IMG/VR virus record: IMGVR_UViG_3300027706_000010
Span: 1-61,552 of that record
Direction: 5' to 3' (one strand)
DNA length: 61,552 nucleotides
From: a virus
Position numbers and translations under genes: made by a program. Under the pieces are notes generated by a model. That model ran no database searches, was not told where the DNA came from, and saw only the letters and a list, made by a program, of their open reading frames with translations. Shown here piece by piece: positions 23,121-32,902 of the stretch; positions within the stretch are counted from its first letter, which is position 1, and each line of letters starts with the position of its first letter.

Positions 23121-25274
23121 ATGACCGATCTTGGCACCCTGGTTGTCAAATTTCAAGCGGATCTTTCAGGTCTCAAACGTGGGACGGAGGAAGCGCAGAA
23201 TACGGTGCAGAGCGCTGCTGGCAGTATCGCCAAAGTAGCGGGCGCCGGGCTGCTCATCGCGGGCGCAGCGGCGGTAGCGTTCGGTGTCTCCTCGGTGAAG
23301 GCGGCGGCTGATTTTCAATCGGGCATGACCACGCTGGTCACGGGTGCCGGTGAGGCACAGAAAAATATCAAGATGGTGTCAGACGGCATTCTCTCGCTCG
23401 CCCAATCCACTGGTACCAGTACGCAGCAGCTTACGGCTGGTATGTACATGATCGAGAGTGCGGGCTTTCATGGCGCGGATGCCTTGCAGGTCTTACAGGC
23501 CGCCGCGCAGGGCGCGAAAGTTGGCAACGCCGATTTAGGCACTGTTGCCAACGCGACTACGACGATCATGAAAGATTTTGCCTCACAGGGTGTCACAGCG
23601 TCTCAGGCTGTCAATACGCTGGTGGCAACGGTTGCCAGTGGCAAGACGACGATGCAAGATCTGGCCGCTTCGCTTTCTCAAGTACTGCCGACGGCTTCGG
23701 CGGCGCATGTTGGCTTAAATGGTGTGATGGCAGCAATGGCGACCATGACTGGCGAAGGCGTTCCTGCTGCCGATGCCGCGACCTATTTACGCCAGACGTT
23801 GATGTCGCTATCTAATCCCTCTACGGCGGCTCAGACGGCGCTGAAAAGTGTCGGGTTGTCAGCCGATCAAGTTTCCGCTGAACTCCATAAATCCTTGCCG
23901 GGCGCGATCCAGATGATTGCCGATGCCGTCGGCAAGAAATTCCCAGAAGGGTCATCAGCCTGGATGAAGGCTATGACCGATATTGCCGGTGGAGCGAAGC
24001 AGATGCAAGGCATGCTGGACCTTACGGGTTCGCATCTCCAAGATTTTATCGCTAACGCCGGGGGCATTGCTGATGCCGTGAAAAAAGGTGGCTCCTCGAT
24101 TACGGGCTGGTCCAAAGTGCAGGAGGACTTTAATTATCAATTGGATCGAGCCAAAGAAGCGTTTGAAGTGCTGCAAATCAAGGTTGGATCCGCGCTTCTG
24201 CCCGTGCTTGGCAAGCTCATGGCGCAGGTCACGCCATTGATTACGCAATTCGGCGACTGGCTTATCAAAAGTGGCACATTGCAAGGAGCTATTAATGTCC
24301 TTGCCGGGGCTATTGGTGCGCTTGCCTCAATTGTGAGTGGGGTGGTGGGATTTTTCGCCCGCAATCAGGCAGCGTTGACTGCTTTAAAGATCGTGGGTAT
24401 TGCTGTGGCTGGCGCGATTGCGGCCACGATGGTTGTAGCTTTCTACAGTTGGGCGGTAGCTGCTGGTGCGGCGGCTATTGCCACGTTGGCCGCGACATGG
24501 CCGATTCTGGCTATAGGGGCTGTAATCGCGCTGGTTGTCGTAGGGATTGTACTGGCAATCCAGCATTGGGGCGCTATTGGACAATGGCTACAAGGTGTAT
24601 GGCAGGGGATTGGGAATTTTCTGGCAAATATCTGGCATGGCATTCAGACAGCGTTTCAGGCTGCTATCAATTTCCTGGTGAACGCGGCAAAAGTTGGGAT
24701 GGCGGTTATGCTGGTCACGATCACCGGGCCAACGGGCGTGCTGGTGCTGTTCATCATGTCACACTGGCAGCAGGTCAAGGACTGGTTTACCGGTTTCTGG
24801 GCAAGTTTGCAGCATCTCTTTCAGATGGGCATGGCGGTTATAGCCGGGATTATTCAGGGCATGACGGACACGCTCTATAATCTCTTCGTCGCGCCGTTCA
24901 TGCATGCATGGCAGACGATTTCGGGCATTTTCGATCAGATTGGGACACGGGTAAATGATCTGCTGTCCGGGAATTTCGGTGGCGCGCTTGGGGGACTCAG
25001 CATTCCTGGCTTTGCTGCTGGCGTGCAGAACTTTTCTGGTGGCCTTGCTGTTGTAGGGGAGAATGGCCCGGAGCTTGTTTCACTGCCACGTGGCGCGAAT
25101 GTGACGCCGATGACGAGCTTGAATAATCGGAGCGCCACTGTCGCGGCAGCAGGTGCGGGGACTGGTACGACGACGGTTGTCCTGCAATTGGATAGCCAGA
25201 TCGTCGCGCAAGTCGTAGCGCCACATCTGGATAGCATGGTACGCGCGAAATTCGGGCCGAGGTCTCGCGTATGA
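23121..25274 (+). CDS. Tape measure protein
   Basis: 717 aa. N-terminal half: long Ala/Gly-rich helices with the TP901-1 type signature (FQSGMTTLVTGAGEAQKNIK, QSTGTSTQQLTAGMYMIESA). Residues about 390-540 hold several transmembrane-like segments (GALASIVSGVVGFFARN, IAVAGAIAATMVVAFYSWAV, AIGAVIALVVVGIVLAIQ). C-terminus SGGLAVVGENGPELVSLPRG is the usual tape-measure tail motif. From the roughly 0.15 nm per residue rule the tail would be near 105-110 nm. Confidence 0.92.
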   Translation: MTDLGTLVVKFQADLSGLKRGTEEAQNTVQSAAGSIAKVAGAGLLIAGAAAVAFGVSSVKAAADFQSGMTTLVTGAGEAQKNIKMVSDGILSLAQSTGTSTQQLTAGMYMIESAGFHGADALQVLQAAAQGAKVGNADLGTVANATTTIMKDFASQGVTASQAVNTLVATVASGKTTMQDLAASLSQVLPTASAAHVGLNGVMAAMATMTGEGVPAADAATYLRQTLMSLSNPSTAAQTALKSVGLSADQVSAELHKSLPGAIQMIADAVGKKFPEGSSAWMKAMTDIAGGAKQMQGMLDLTGSHLQDFIANAGGIADAVKKGGSSITGWSKVQEDFNYQLDRAKEAFEVLQIKVGSALLPVLGKLMAQVTPLITQFGDWLIKSGTLQGAINVLAGAIGALASIVSGVVGFFARNQAALTALKIVGIAVAGAIAATMVVAFYSWAVAAGAAAIATLAATWPILAIGAVIALVVVGIVLAIQHWGAIGQWLQGVWQGIGNFLANIWHGIQTAFQAAINFLVNAAKVGMAVMLVTITGPTGVLVLFIMSHWQQVKDWFTGFWASLQHLFQMGMAVIAGIIQGMTDTLYNLFVAPFMHAWQTISGIFDQIGTRVNDLLSGNFGGALGGLSIPGFAAGVQNFSGGLAVVGENGPELVSLPRGANVTPMTSLNNRSATVAAAGAGTGTTTVVLQLDSQIVAQVVAPHLDSMVRAKFGPRSRV

Positions 25275-28200
25275 CTACCTCACTTTCAGTCTATGGCCTG
25301 AATGGGGCTTCGGCAACTCTCCCAGGAGCGCATACGCTTGCCACTGCCACCGGCGGTACCGGTGCGAATATCTCGACGAAAGTTGGGACGGCCACCGGGT
25401 GGGGTGAGATTCAGGGCAGCAGTAATCCCTGGGGGGCACTTGGCAGTATTGGGTCTCAAAGTGGGGGAGGCTGGCTCCTCGACAGTACGCTATTAGAGGG
25501 ACAGGAGCTTATCGCGGGGACGTGGGGCGCGTCCATCCGATTATCAACAAGTGCTGGCTCTATCACGGCCACCATTACAATGCGAGCCAGCAAATACAAT
25601 GCTACCAGCGCAACCTATACGACTATTGGCTCGCTCACCAGTACCAGTGTCACGATCAACACGACACTGACCACCTTTACCCTCTCCTCGGCAAATTTAC
25701 CGGCGATGATCTTTGCCACCGGTGATAAGCTCTACATCGATGTGTGGCTTGATGTTACGACGAATAGCACCGGGTCTAGTACCGCGACAATTAACTGTTC
25801 CGTATCCTCGACGACAACCGGTCTTGCCGGGCGTGTGGAGATGGATACAGCAGGCTATCAGCCCTACCGGCAAAAAGATTTTAGTTTGCGGGCACGGATC
25901 GCGCAGGCAAAAAATTTCGCGCTGCGTGCACGGGTTGCACAGACGCGGAACTGGTCTTTACGCGCTCGCGTTCAGAATGCTGCCAATAGCCGTGCCAAAG
26001 ATTTCGCGCTACGCGTCAGAATCGCGCAATCAAAAGATTTTCGGCTGCGTGCCAGATTAGCGCAATCAAAAGATTTTAAGATGCGCGCCAGACTGGCCCG
26101 TGCGAAAGATTTCGCGCTGCGGGCTGCTATCCAGTCACCGGGTGTGCTGGCTACCGACACGTTTATTCGGGTTAATCAGTCAGGATGGGGCATTGCCAGT
26201 GACGGGGAAACGTGGGCCTATATTGACGGCAGTCAGGCATCGAGCATCGTGAGTGATGCCGGGCAAATCACCAGAGGCACCGGCTCAGCGCTGTTTGTGC
26301 TTGGCAGCAAGACGGCTGCCGCTGTCGATCTCAAAATTCGGGCATACATCACCGGCGCCGCCGGGGACCGCATGGGCGTGCTTGCCCGACTGCAAAACAC
26401 CACCACGTATTATCGGATGGCCTGGGAGGGTGGCGGCAATCTCAAGATCGAGAAGAGCCTGGCCGATACCGTGACAACGCTGGCCTCAAGCGCGTACAGC
26501 GTCACCTCACTGCAGTATTACTGGATACGCGCGCAGATTTATGATGTGGCCTCCGGTACACAGATCAACGCGAAAATCTGGCAGGATGGCACAACAGAGC
26601 CGTCCAGTTGGACGGTGACGACCACCGACATCAATCCGCTCACCGGCGCCGGGCAATTTGGCGTCTATCTCTTTACCGGCTCATCGTCCAATGTCGTCTC
26701 CGTCAACAATTTTACCGCGCTCTCGCTCACCAATCCGCGTGACTTTGCCTTGCGAGCACGTATCGGCGGGCGTGGCCTGCAAGATATTGCGCTGCGAGCA
26801 CGAGTGGGCGGCTTCCCACACTGGAAAGATTACGCGCTGCGCGCCCGAATGCGGGGCCTGGGCATCCGTGATTTCGCGCTGCGAGCAAGTCTGGACAATG
26901 CCGTCATCGCGCTGCCTGCCTACACGCCCGGTGCACTTTCTGTGACGATCAGTGGCACGACCTACCCGATTCTGGAAGGCTCGCTCAAGATCAGCGAGGA
27001 TATCACCGGACGCTCAACCTGCTCGTTCACCCTGCTCGACCCCACCGGTAACGTGCATTTTCGTTTTCGGCAGCCAGTTATCGTCACGCACAGTCAGCGC
27101 GGCCAACTTTTCCGAGGCTTTGTCGATACGCCGCAAGAACAAAATTTGCCACCCAATACAGCCAATGAGATTCAGATATCATGCATCGATGAGCACTGGC
27201 TAGCTGACAAACGCGCCTACGAGGGAGATGAATTCGTCAACCAGTATGCCGGTGATATTGCCACGTTCTATGCGCAAGAGCTTGCCCAGGATGGTGTATC
27301 GCAAGGCTACGCCATTGACCATGACACGACTCAGGCTGATTTTAGTGACGGCACGCTTTCAAATGTGGTCGCAGCGGCCAATATTGGCTCGACAAACATT
27401 GGAGATGGTGATCTGGAACTTGCGCCAGCCGGGACGGCACTCACCATCTTAGAAGGGACGCTCGGTGACTTTTTAAGTGGCACGCTGACAAACACGCAGG
27501 CCAATGGCCTCTATGGTCCTGATCTGAATAGTGCAGGCTATCTGAGCTTGCAGGTTCAAAATGGCATCAAATTGACCGGCAGCGCGACGATTGCGGGTGG
27601 GGGCAATCTCTATTCCTATGTCAAGATCTGGCAAGGGAGCTACACGATCCAATCCGGGGACGCGCTTTCGTATCGTGTGTGGATTGCCTCGACATCTCCT
27701 GAAATCAAAAGTGCCGTAGATATCGTCTTCACGGATGGCTCGACCTTGCGCGACTCGTCCTGTATCGATCAGCAGGGTATTGGCGCACACCCCAACAATG
27801 ATCTGTCCTTCTTTGCCTCAGACCAGTGGTATACGCGTAACATTCCCCTTGCATCTCTCGCAGGCAAAACAACGGCGTATGTGACCGTGGCGTTCGAAGG
27901 AGATAGCACCGGGGACTATGCCGCGTATTTTGAAAACATTCAGCTTGGCAGTACGACAATTTTTAACGGCAGCCGCTTAAATGTCTCGCCAGCGCAACAG
28001 ATGCAAAATGCTGGCTATACCAATGTACAGGTCGTGGTACAAGGCTTATTTGAAAAGACAGGATACCGGATCTCACCGGCATACGATCTCTCTGGTGTGG
28101 TGATTGCGCGCTCCTCGCTCATTTCCTGGCAGGATACCACCACGCAAACGGACAATGGCATCTTTGCACTGGCGGCAAAAGGCGTTACCGTTACCGTCGA

Positions 28201-31153
28201 ATCATCACTGGATGGCGGTGTCACGTGGCAATCGTGCACCAGTGGGCAGCCGATCCCCGGCCTTTTGCCAGGAATGAGCCTGGCAGGGAAATCATTGATG
28301 CTGCGAGAAACGATCACCAATGGCTCCGGGGATGCCACGCAAACGGCAGCGTTTTACGCCTTGCAGGCAACCATTGAGCCATCCTTTGCCGGGTCGCAAA
28401 AAGTTGATATTACGCGCATTGTAACCAGCCAGCAGGACTGGCAAAATGCCACATTGACCAATCTTCTCTGGCAAAATGGCGCACTTGGTCTCAATGGCTA
28501 TTATCTCAATTGGGGCAATGCGCAACTCGGCGGCATGACCATCTTTGGCAGCGCGTCACCATCCGCCGGGATATTCGAAACAGAACTGGTGCTGCACAGT
28601 GGCACGGGCGCGGCCTGTGTCGCGCGGCTCGATAACGCTGGCTCATGGCAAAACTTTATCGCGGAATGTGACGTGTACGTCGGAGTCGGCAATGGCAACT
28701 ATGGCTTTGTCTATCGTACCACGGGCTGGCAGAACAACAACGATACCTATGCCTATAGCGCGTTTGTGAATACGTCCCAGATCGCGCTTGGCAAAGGAAC
28801 CAATAGTAGTAGTGGCGCAGGAGCATTTACGCTCATCCAATCCGCCACGCTCGCGTTGTCCAGCGGCAACTGGCACCGGCTGAAAGTCGTGGTGAATGGC
28901 TCAACGCATCAATTGTACCTGGATGATGTTTTATACATTACGGCAACAGACAGTACCTATACCGGGGCCGGGCAATTTGGCCTGCGCTACTACAACAATA
29001 GTGGTGCCACAGCCGCCGGGAATTTCGGTGATTTCGGCGTGGTGCAAGCGCTTTCTGGCACGCGTATCAGTCCAGCATTTGATCTTTCTTCGGCGAAGAG
29101 CGTGCAGGATTCCTATATTGCCTGGACAGCCAGTACGCCAGGCAGTTCCACGGTCAATGTCGAAGTGAGTACCGATGGCGGCAACACCTGGATTGCCGCA
29201 CTGCCGAATGCGTCGATTTACGGCTATACCGGCCTGCTGGTCCCCGGTCAATCCTTGCAAGGTATGAAACTCCAGACACGGGTTACGCTTACCAGCGCGA
29301 CAGCGACCCAACAGCCAACCATTTCAGGATTGTCCTGGTGGGTGATCGGGACCATGACCGCTGCCGGGTATCGACTGAATCCGCCACTCGCACTAGGGCC
29401 AGTAGGCCGGGTTGGTTCATCGTTGGTAAACTGGACTGCAACCTTGCCGAACGATGACACAACGGTGGGCGTTGATGTTTCGCTCGACGGCGTGAACTGG
29501 ACCGATGTCTCCGGTCTCAACGGACAGCCTATTCCCTTATTTACCGCGCAGCAGGACCCGCCGTTTATTGACACGTTCACAAGCGATAACACAGCCAGTT
29601 ACACCTCCGGGAATATCATCGCGCCCGGAAACTTCGCCGCCCCCTGGTCGGTATTCACACCGGGACGCTACATCGTAGGAACCGGCGGGCAAGGTGCCCT
29701 TCTGGTGATGACCACCCTGCAAGGGGATGGTGAAATCTGGATTGATACCGACTGGTGCGACAATGGCGGAGTCGTGTGGGCATTGAGCGCAGATGCCACC
29801 ACCTGTTACCTCCTGCAAATACAGGACGGGAGCGCCAGCCGAACGCCGAACCGGATGCGTCTTTTCAAGGTGGTGAATGGCGCCTACAGCCAGCTTGGGG
29901 AAGGGGCCGCGCTCTCGTTTACGCGCGGCACGCCAACACGCTTTCAGATTGTGCAACTCAACGGGACTATCACCATTACCGTTCATAGTGCCGCTGCCAA
30001 CCCGGATGGCGCGGTCTATGGTGATCTGGCGCAAACGCTTACGTATACCGATCCATCCCCGCTCCTGCCTGGCAGTGTCGCGCTTTATAGCAATGGAGGC
30101 ACCAATCGCTATTACCAGTTGCGCGTCATGGCCTACGGCCAGGATGTAACGCAGGCAACGCTTTACGCCCGGCTCCGACTGACCACCACTGATCCAACCA
30201 GCACGCCGCAAATTCAGGATTTCGTGATAGCGGTGCGCAGTCCAGCCATTGCCACTGGCGTGCTGATCCCGACTACGACGCACAGCAGCAAATCAGGCAG
30301 CACAAACACAATCGCGCAAAATCTGGATGATTGTGCCCGGCAATCATCGATTACCGATACCTACTGGTGGCGCATTCTGAATGGTGTGCTGTACTTTCAA
30401 CCTCAGACAGCCAGCATGGCGCCCTGGATTGCCACGCCACAACTCATGCTCGCCGCCAATATTACCGTTTCCTACGACGCATCGCTCTACCGCAACGAGC
30501 AGATTGTCATTGGCGGCACGGATATACAAAACAACATCGAGACCTACGTGGCCGATGGCTTCAGCCAGGCATTTACTACCGGCGACCCGATAGAGTCGGT
30601 AACGGCCATCCTGGTTAACGGACAACCGCAAAGCTTCGGTGTCGAAAAGGTGGATACGGGCAAGCAGTGGTACTACCAGATCGGCAAATCCGGTATCACT
30701 CAGGATGCGAATGCCCTGCCACTTCCCCAGGGCACACGTATCCAGATCCAGTATCAAGGGCAGGTTAACGTCATCGCCAAAGCACGCAATAACGGACAGA
30801 TCGCGCTTATGGCCTCAATTGACGGCACAAGTGGCATCGTCACGGTGATTGAGCAAGCCCAGGGCTTGAATAGCGCGGCGGCGCAAACGCTGGCGCAAGC
30901 CAGAATTGCCCAGTACGCAAAACTGGCAAAAACGATCTCATTCACAACCAACAGGCCAGGGCTGCATATGGGACAGGTGCTCACCGTCTTCTTGCCACAG
31001 CATGGGATTCAAAATGAATCATTCCTGGTGACACAGGTGGACTATCAGCCGATCACGGCTTTGATCGGTGGGAGTGTCACCCTGCTGGAGCAATACAAAG
31101 TCACCTGTACAAGCGGTCCCGTTGTAGGTGGCTTTCAACATCTGTTTGGCTGA
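25271..31153 (+). CDS. Giant tail tip/hub protein (1960 aa)
   Basis: Several parts are visible. Residues 1-190: beta-rich. About 195-285: tandem repeats of about 10-15 aa around KDFALRARIAQ. About 290-480: lectin-like domain starting DTFIRVNQSGWGIASDGETW. More ALRAR repeats follow near 490-540. About 560-690: hub-like domain (GSLKISEDITGRSTCSFTLL, RQPVIVTHSQRGQLFRGFVD). The middle consists of beta sandwich/LamG-like repeats. About 1670-1950: second hub part (NLDDCARQSSITDTYWWRIL, ITFTTNRPGLHMGQVLTVFL). It overlaps the tape measure gene by 4 nt. It likely combines the baseplate hub with carbohydrate-binding modules for host contact. Confidence 0.8.
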   Translation: MTTSLSVYGLNGASATLPGAHTLATATGGTGANISTKVGTATGWGEIQGSSNPWGALGSIGSQSGGGWLLDSTLLEGQELIAGTWGASIRLSTSAGSITATITMRASKYNATSATYTTIGSLTSTSVTINTTLTTFTLSSANLPAMIFATGDKLYIDVWLDVTTNSTGSSTATINCSVSSTTTGLAGRVEMDTAGYQPYRQKDFSLRARIAQAKNFALRARVAQTRNWSLRARVQNAANSRAKDFALRVRIAQSKDFRLRARLAQSKDFKMRARLARAKDFALRAAIQSPGVLATDTFIRVNQSGWGIASDGETWAYIDGSQASSIVSDAGQITRGTGSALFVLGSKTAAAVDLKIRAYITGAAGDRMGVLARLQNTTTYYRMAWEGGGNLKIEKSLADTVTTLASSAYSVTSLQYYWIRAQIYDVASGTQINAKIWQDGTTEPSSWTVTTTDINPLTGAGQFGVYLFTGSSSNVVSVNNFTALSLTNPRDFALRARIGGRGLQDIALRARVGGFPHWKDYALRARMRGLGIRDFALRASLDNAVIALPAYTPGALSVTISGTTYPILEGSLKISEDITGRSTCSFTLLDPTGNVHFRFRQPVIVTHSQRGQLFRGFVDTPQEQNLPPNTANEIQISCIDEHWLADKRAYEGDEFVNQYAGDIATFYAQELAQDGVSQGYAIDHDTTQADFSDGTLSNVVAAANIGSTNIGDGDLELAPAGTALTILEGTLGDFLSGTLTNTQANGLYGPDLNSAGYLSLQVQNGIKLTGSATIAGGGNLYSYVKIWQGSYTIQSGDALSYRVWIASTSPEIKSAVDIVFTDGSTLRDSSCIDQQGIGAHPNNDLSFFASDQWYTRNIPLASLAGKTTAYVTVAFEGDSTGDYAAYFENIQLGSTTIFNGSRLNVSPAQQMQNAGYTNVQVVVQGLFEKTGYRISPAYDLSGVVIARSSLISWQDTTTQTDNGIFALAAKGVTVTVESSLDGGVTWQSCTSGQPIPGLLPGMSLAGKSLMLRETITNGSGDATQTAAFYALQATIEPSFAGSQKVDITRIVTSQQDWQNATLTNLLWQNGALGLNGYYLNWGNAQLGGMTIFGSASPSAGIFETELVLHSGTGAACVARLDNAGSWQNFIAECDVYVGVGNGNYGFVYRTTGWQNNNDTYAYSAFVNTSQIALGKGTNSSSGAGAFTLIQSATLALSSGNWHRLKVVVNGSTHQLYLDDVLYITATDSTYTGAGQFGLRYYNNSGATAAGNFGDFGVVQALSGTRISPAFDLSSAKSVQDSYIAWTASTPGSSTVNVEVSTDGGNTWIAALPNASIYGYTGLLVPGQSLQGMKLQTRVTLTSATATQQPTISGLSWWVIGTMTAAGYRLNPPLALGPVGRVGSSLVNWTATLPNDDTTVGVDVSLDGVNWTDVSGLNGQPIPLFTAQQDPPFIDTFTSDNTASYTSGNIIAPGNFAAPWSVFTPGRYIVGTGGQGALLVMTTLQGDGEIWIDTDWCDNGGVVWALSADATTCYLLQIQDGSASRTPNRMRLFKVVNGAYSQLGEGAALSFTRGTPTRFQIVQLNGTITITVHSAAANPDGAVYGDLAQTLTYTDPSPLLPGSVALYSNGGTNRYYQLRVMAYGQDVTQATLYARLRLTTTDPTSTPQIQDFVIAVRSPAIATGVLIPTTTHSSKSGSTNTIAQNLDDCARQSSITDTYWWRILNGVLYFQPQTASMAPWIATPQLMLAANITVSYDASLYRNEQIVIGGTDIQNNIETYVADGFSQAFTTGDPIESVTAILVNGQPQSFGVEKVDTGKQWYYQIGKSGITQDANALPLPQGTRIQIQYQGQVNVIAKARNNGQIALMASIDGTSGIVTVIEQAQGLNSAAAQTLAQARIAQYAKLAKTISFTTNRPGLHMGQVLTVFLPQHGIQNESFLVTQVDYQPITALIGGSVTLLEQYKVTCTSGPVVGGFQHLFG

Positions 31154-31190
31154 TTGTCTTTTTAGTTTTTGTTGAAAGGAGGTCGCCACT

Positions 31191-31928
31191 TTGAGCGACT
31201 TTACGACATTCACGGTCCAGTACAATACCGGAACCGATGCCAGTCCAAACTGGACAGGCACCGCTATCGCACCGGGCGGCTCAAGCGGAGCAAATGAAAT
31301 CAGGTTCGCGCCAACCGGAGGAGGACAGACAGGTAGTACCTCCTCGGCAAGTTGGCCGCTGGCGACCAAGCCCGGCAGCGGAACGTCCGTCTTTCAAGAG
31401 GCATGGGCGTTTACCACGGATACGTCAGGCAGCAAGACCAATTATACCGGCGACAATACCGTTGGTCTTGTCTTTCGGTTTAGTTGGGATAACCTCGGCA
31501 CGTTTGCCAGCGCGCCACAATTCTCCTGTTTTGACAGTTCGGCGCACAACACCCCCTCGCCCGGCACACAGCCGTCAATTGTCAATGGATCAGCAGATAC
31601 CAGCAACACATCCTACATGAAGGCCAATGCCTACGGACGCGGCGCGGCAGCTTCCGGCAGCGTGCAGGACACACCATCTGCCGGGAGCGCTGGCAGTGCG
31701 CCAACGGCCACCACTGGCACAGCAGGCGCCGTCTCACCGCCGACCACACCTGCCTGGCTCACCACCTGGCAGAGCTTGCAAGGCTGGATGCAATACATTC
31801 AGGATGCCGTGACACCCCAGGCGACCTTTGCCGCGTACTGGTACTTTACGCTGATCCTGTTCTACGGGGCGAACATTTCGGCAAGTACCTATACATTCGT
31901 GCTGACGATGCAGTACACGTATTCATAG
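31191..31928 (+). CDS. Tail fibre/tip-associated protein
   Basis: 245 aa from TTG 31191 with GAAAGGAGGTCG upstream. Ser/Thr/Gly-rich, all beta (TTFTVQYNTGTDASPNWTGT, GLVFRFSWDNLGTFASAPQF), and ends with aromatic strands (WYFTLILFYGANISASTYTF). Position after the hub suggests a minor tail protein; fold unknown. Confidence 0.65.
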   Translation: MSDFTTFTVQYNTGTDASPNWTGTAIAPGGSSGANEIRFAPTGGGQTGSTSSASWPLATKPGSGTSVFQEAWAFTTDTSGSKTNYTGDNTVGLVFRFSWDNLGTFASAPQFSCFDSSAHNTPSPGTQPSIVNGSADTSNTSYMKANAYGRGAAASGSVQDTPSAGSAGSAPTATTGTAGAVSPPTTPAWLTTWQSLQGWMQYIQDAVTPQATFAAYWYFTLILFYGANISASTYTFVLTMQYTYS

Positions 31929-31939
31929 GAGCTACCTGG

Positions 31940-32482
31940 ATGCTGATCTTTTCACAAAGCGGCTTCCCCATTGGCACGATCCCGCGTGCCGGGGAGCCGT
32001 GCTATTGGGCTTTAAAACGCTCGGATGGCGTGTGGCTCTGCGAATACGATACGGTATCCGATGTGCTCTTCGGGGGCAAACGTCAGCTTGACTGGACGCT
32101 CGATATTGCCTCAACCCGGGACTGGCGCCGTATCAAAGAATTGTGGCTCTTTTGCCCGGCCACCCCCACAAGCCCGGCAGGGAACACGGCATGCTTGCCG
32201 ATCACCACGCCGGGCACGGCATTTCAACTCAAAGTTGCAACGATGGATAGCGTCATCTCTGAATCCATGCGTGCCGTACAGGCACACATCATTGGCCGGG
32301 TGATGGATGAATCTGGTGCCTGCGAGTGCTTCATCTTCGATTATGCCTTGCAAGGAATGCTGGCGAAGTGGACATCAAATATCTATCGTTTCGGAAGTTG
32401 GCGCGACGGGATCGCGCCCCTGGGGGCGCTGGCTCTGCCGGTGTTGGGGATCAATCTGCCGGTGATAACAGGAGGGAGATAA
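31940..32482 (+). CDS. Minor tail protein (180 aa)
   Basis: Starts MLIFSQSGFPIGTIPRAGEP; mixed alpha/beta with LDIASTRDWRRIKELWLFCP and GACECFIFDYALQGMLAKW. RBS ATAGGAGCTACC. No family recognised; assigned to the tail by position between tip proteins. Confidence 0.6.
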   Translation: MLIFSQSGFPIGTIPRAGEPCYWALKRSDGVWLCEYDTVSDVLFGGKRQLDWTLDIASTRDWRRIKELWLFCPATPTSPAGNTACLPITTPGTAFQLKVATMDSVISESMRAVQAHIIGRVMDESGACECFIFDYALQGMLAKWTSNIYRFGSWRDGIAPLGALALPVLGINLPVITGGR

Positions 32483-32495
32483 TGAGACAACAAAA

Positions 32496-32524
32496 AGGGC
32501 TGCCTGTACGAAACAGGCAGCCCT
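32496..32524 (-). terminator. Terminator (minus-strand transcripts)
   Basis: 12-bp perfect stem AGGGCTGCCTGT (32496-32507) with 32513-32524. Read on the minus strand it is followed by TTTTTG, so it terminates transcripts of the gene at 32554-32766. On the + strand it lacks a T-run and runs into the poly-G tract. Confidence 0.75.
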
Positions 32525-32527
32525 GTA

Positions 32528-32548
32528 GGGGGGGGGGGGGGGGGGGGG
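32528..32548 (+). repeat. Poly-G tract (21 G)
   Basis: Twenty-one consecutive G bases between the terminator hairpin and the stop of 32554-32766. Such a homopolymer is prone to slippage; the true length may differ from the assembled one. Confidence 0.9.
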
Positions 32549-32553
32549 AACGA

Positions 32554-32766
32554 TCAATGGCTGCCATCAGTTGGCAGGTTGCCATTCAGTTGCTTCACGC
32601 GCCGGTAGGCGTTCTGGCGATGCTTATACATCTTCCCGCCATCTGTCAGGCGACTGTTCCCCTGCTCGTCGAGAAACTGGATATACCATCCGTTTCCATG
32701 CGGTCCAAGTCCTTTATATGCCTTGTAGGTTCCCGGAGTGTGATTGACGAAAATTGTCTCTGCCAT
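32554..32766 (-). CDS. Small hypothetical protein (70 aa)
   Basis: MAETIFVNHTPGTYKAYKGL, GNGWYIQFLDEQGNSRLTDG then a basic helix; looks like a small beta-barrel DNA/RNA-binding or AP2-like fold. The only minus-strand gene inside the late operon, with its own repressible promoter (32795-32848) and terminator: a typical moron expressed from the prophage. RBS AAAGGAACCACC. Confidence 0.6.
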   Translation of the reverse strand: MAETIFVNHTPGTYKAYKGLGPHGNGWYIQFLDEQGNSRLTDGGKMYKHRQNAYRRVKQLNGNLPTDGSH

Positions 32767-32794
32767 GATGGTGGTTCCTTTCTTCTTTTCAAAT

Positions 32795-32848
32795 TGTCAT
32801 CTTTATTGGTGACATTTACCGTATACCTGACATCAATAAAGATGTCAA
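32795..32848 (-). promoter_or_regulatory. Repressible promoter of the moron gene, two operators
   Basis: Minus-strand TTGACA (32848-32843), 17-bp spacer, TATACG (32825-32820). The spacer holds a perfect palindrome TGACATC-N6-GATGTCA (32828-32847) and a second copy with one mismatch lies at 32795-32814 (TGTCATC-N6-GGTGACA). The arrangement says a dimeric repressor blocks it. Confidence 0.75.
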
Positions 32849-32902
32849 GAGGTTTAGCGATCAATTTTTGTCAGGCGCAAAAATTGATCGGGGAGGGATA
32901 AC

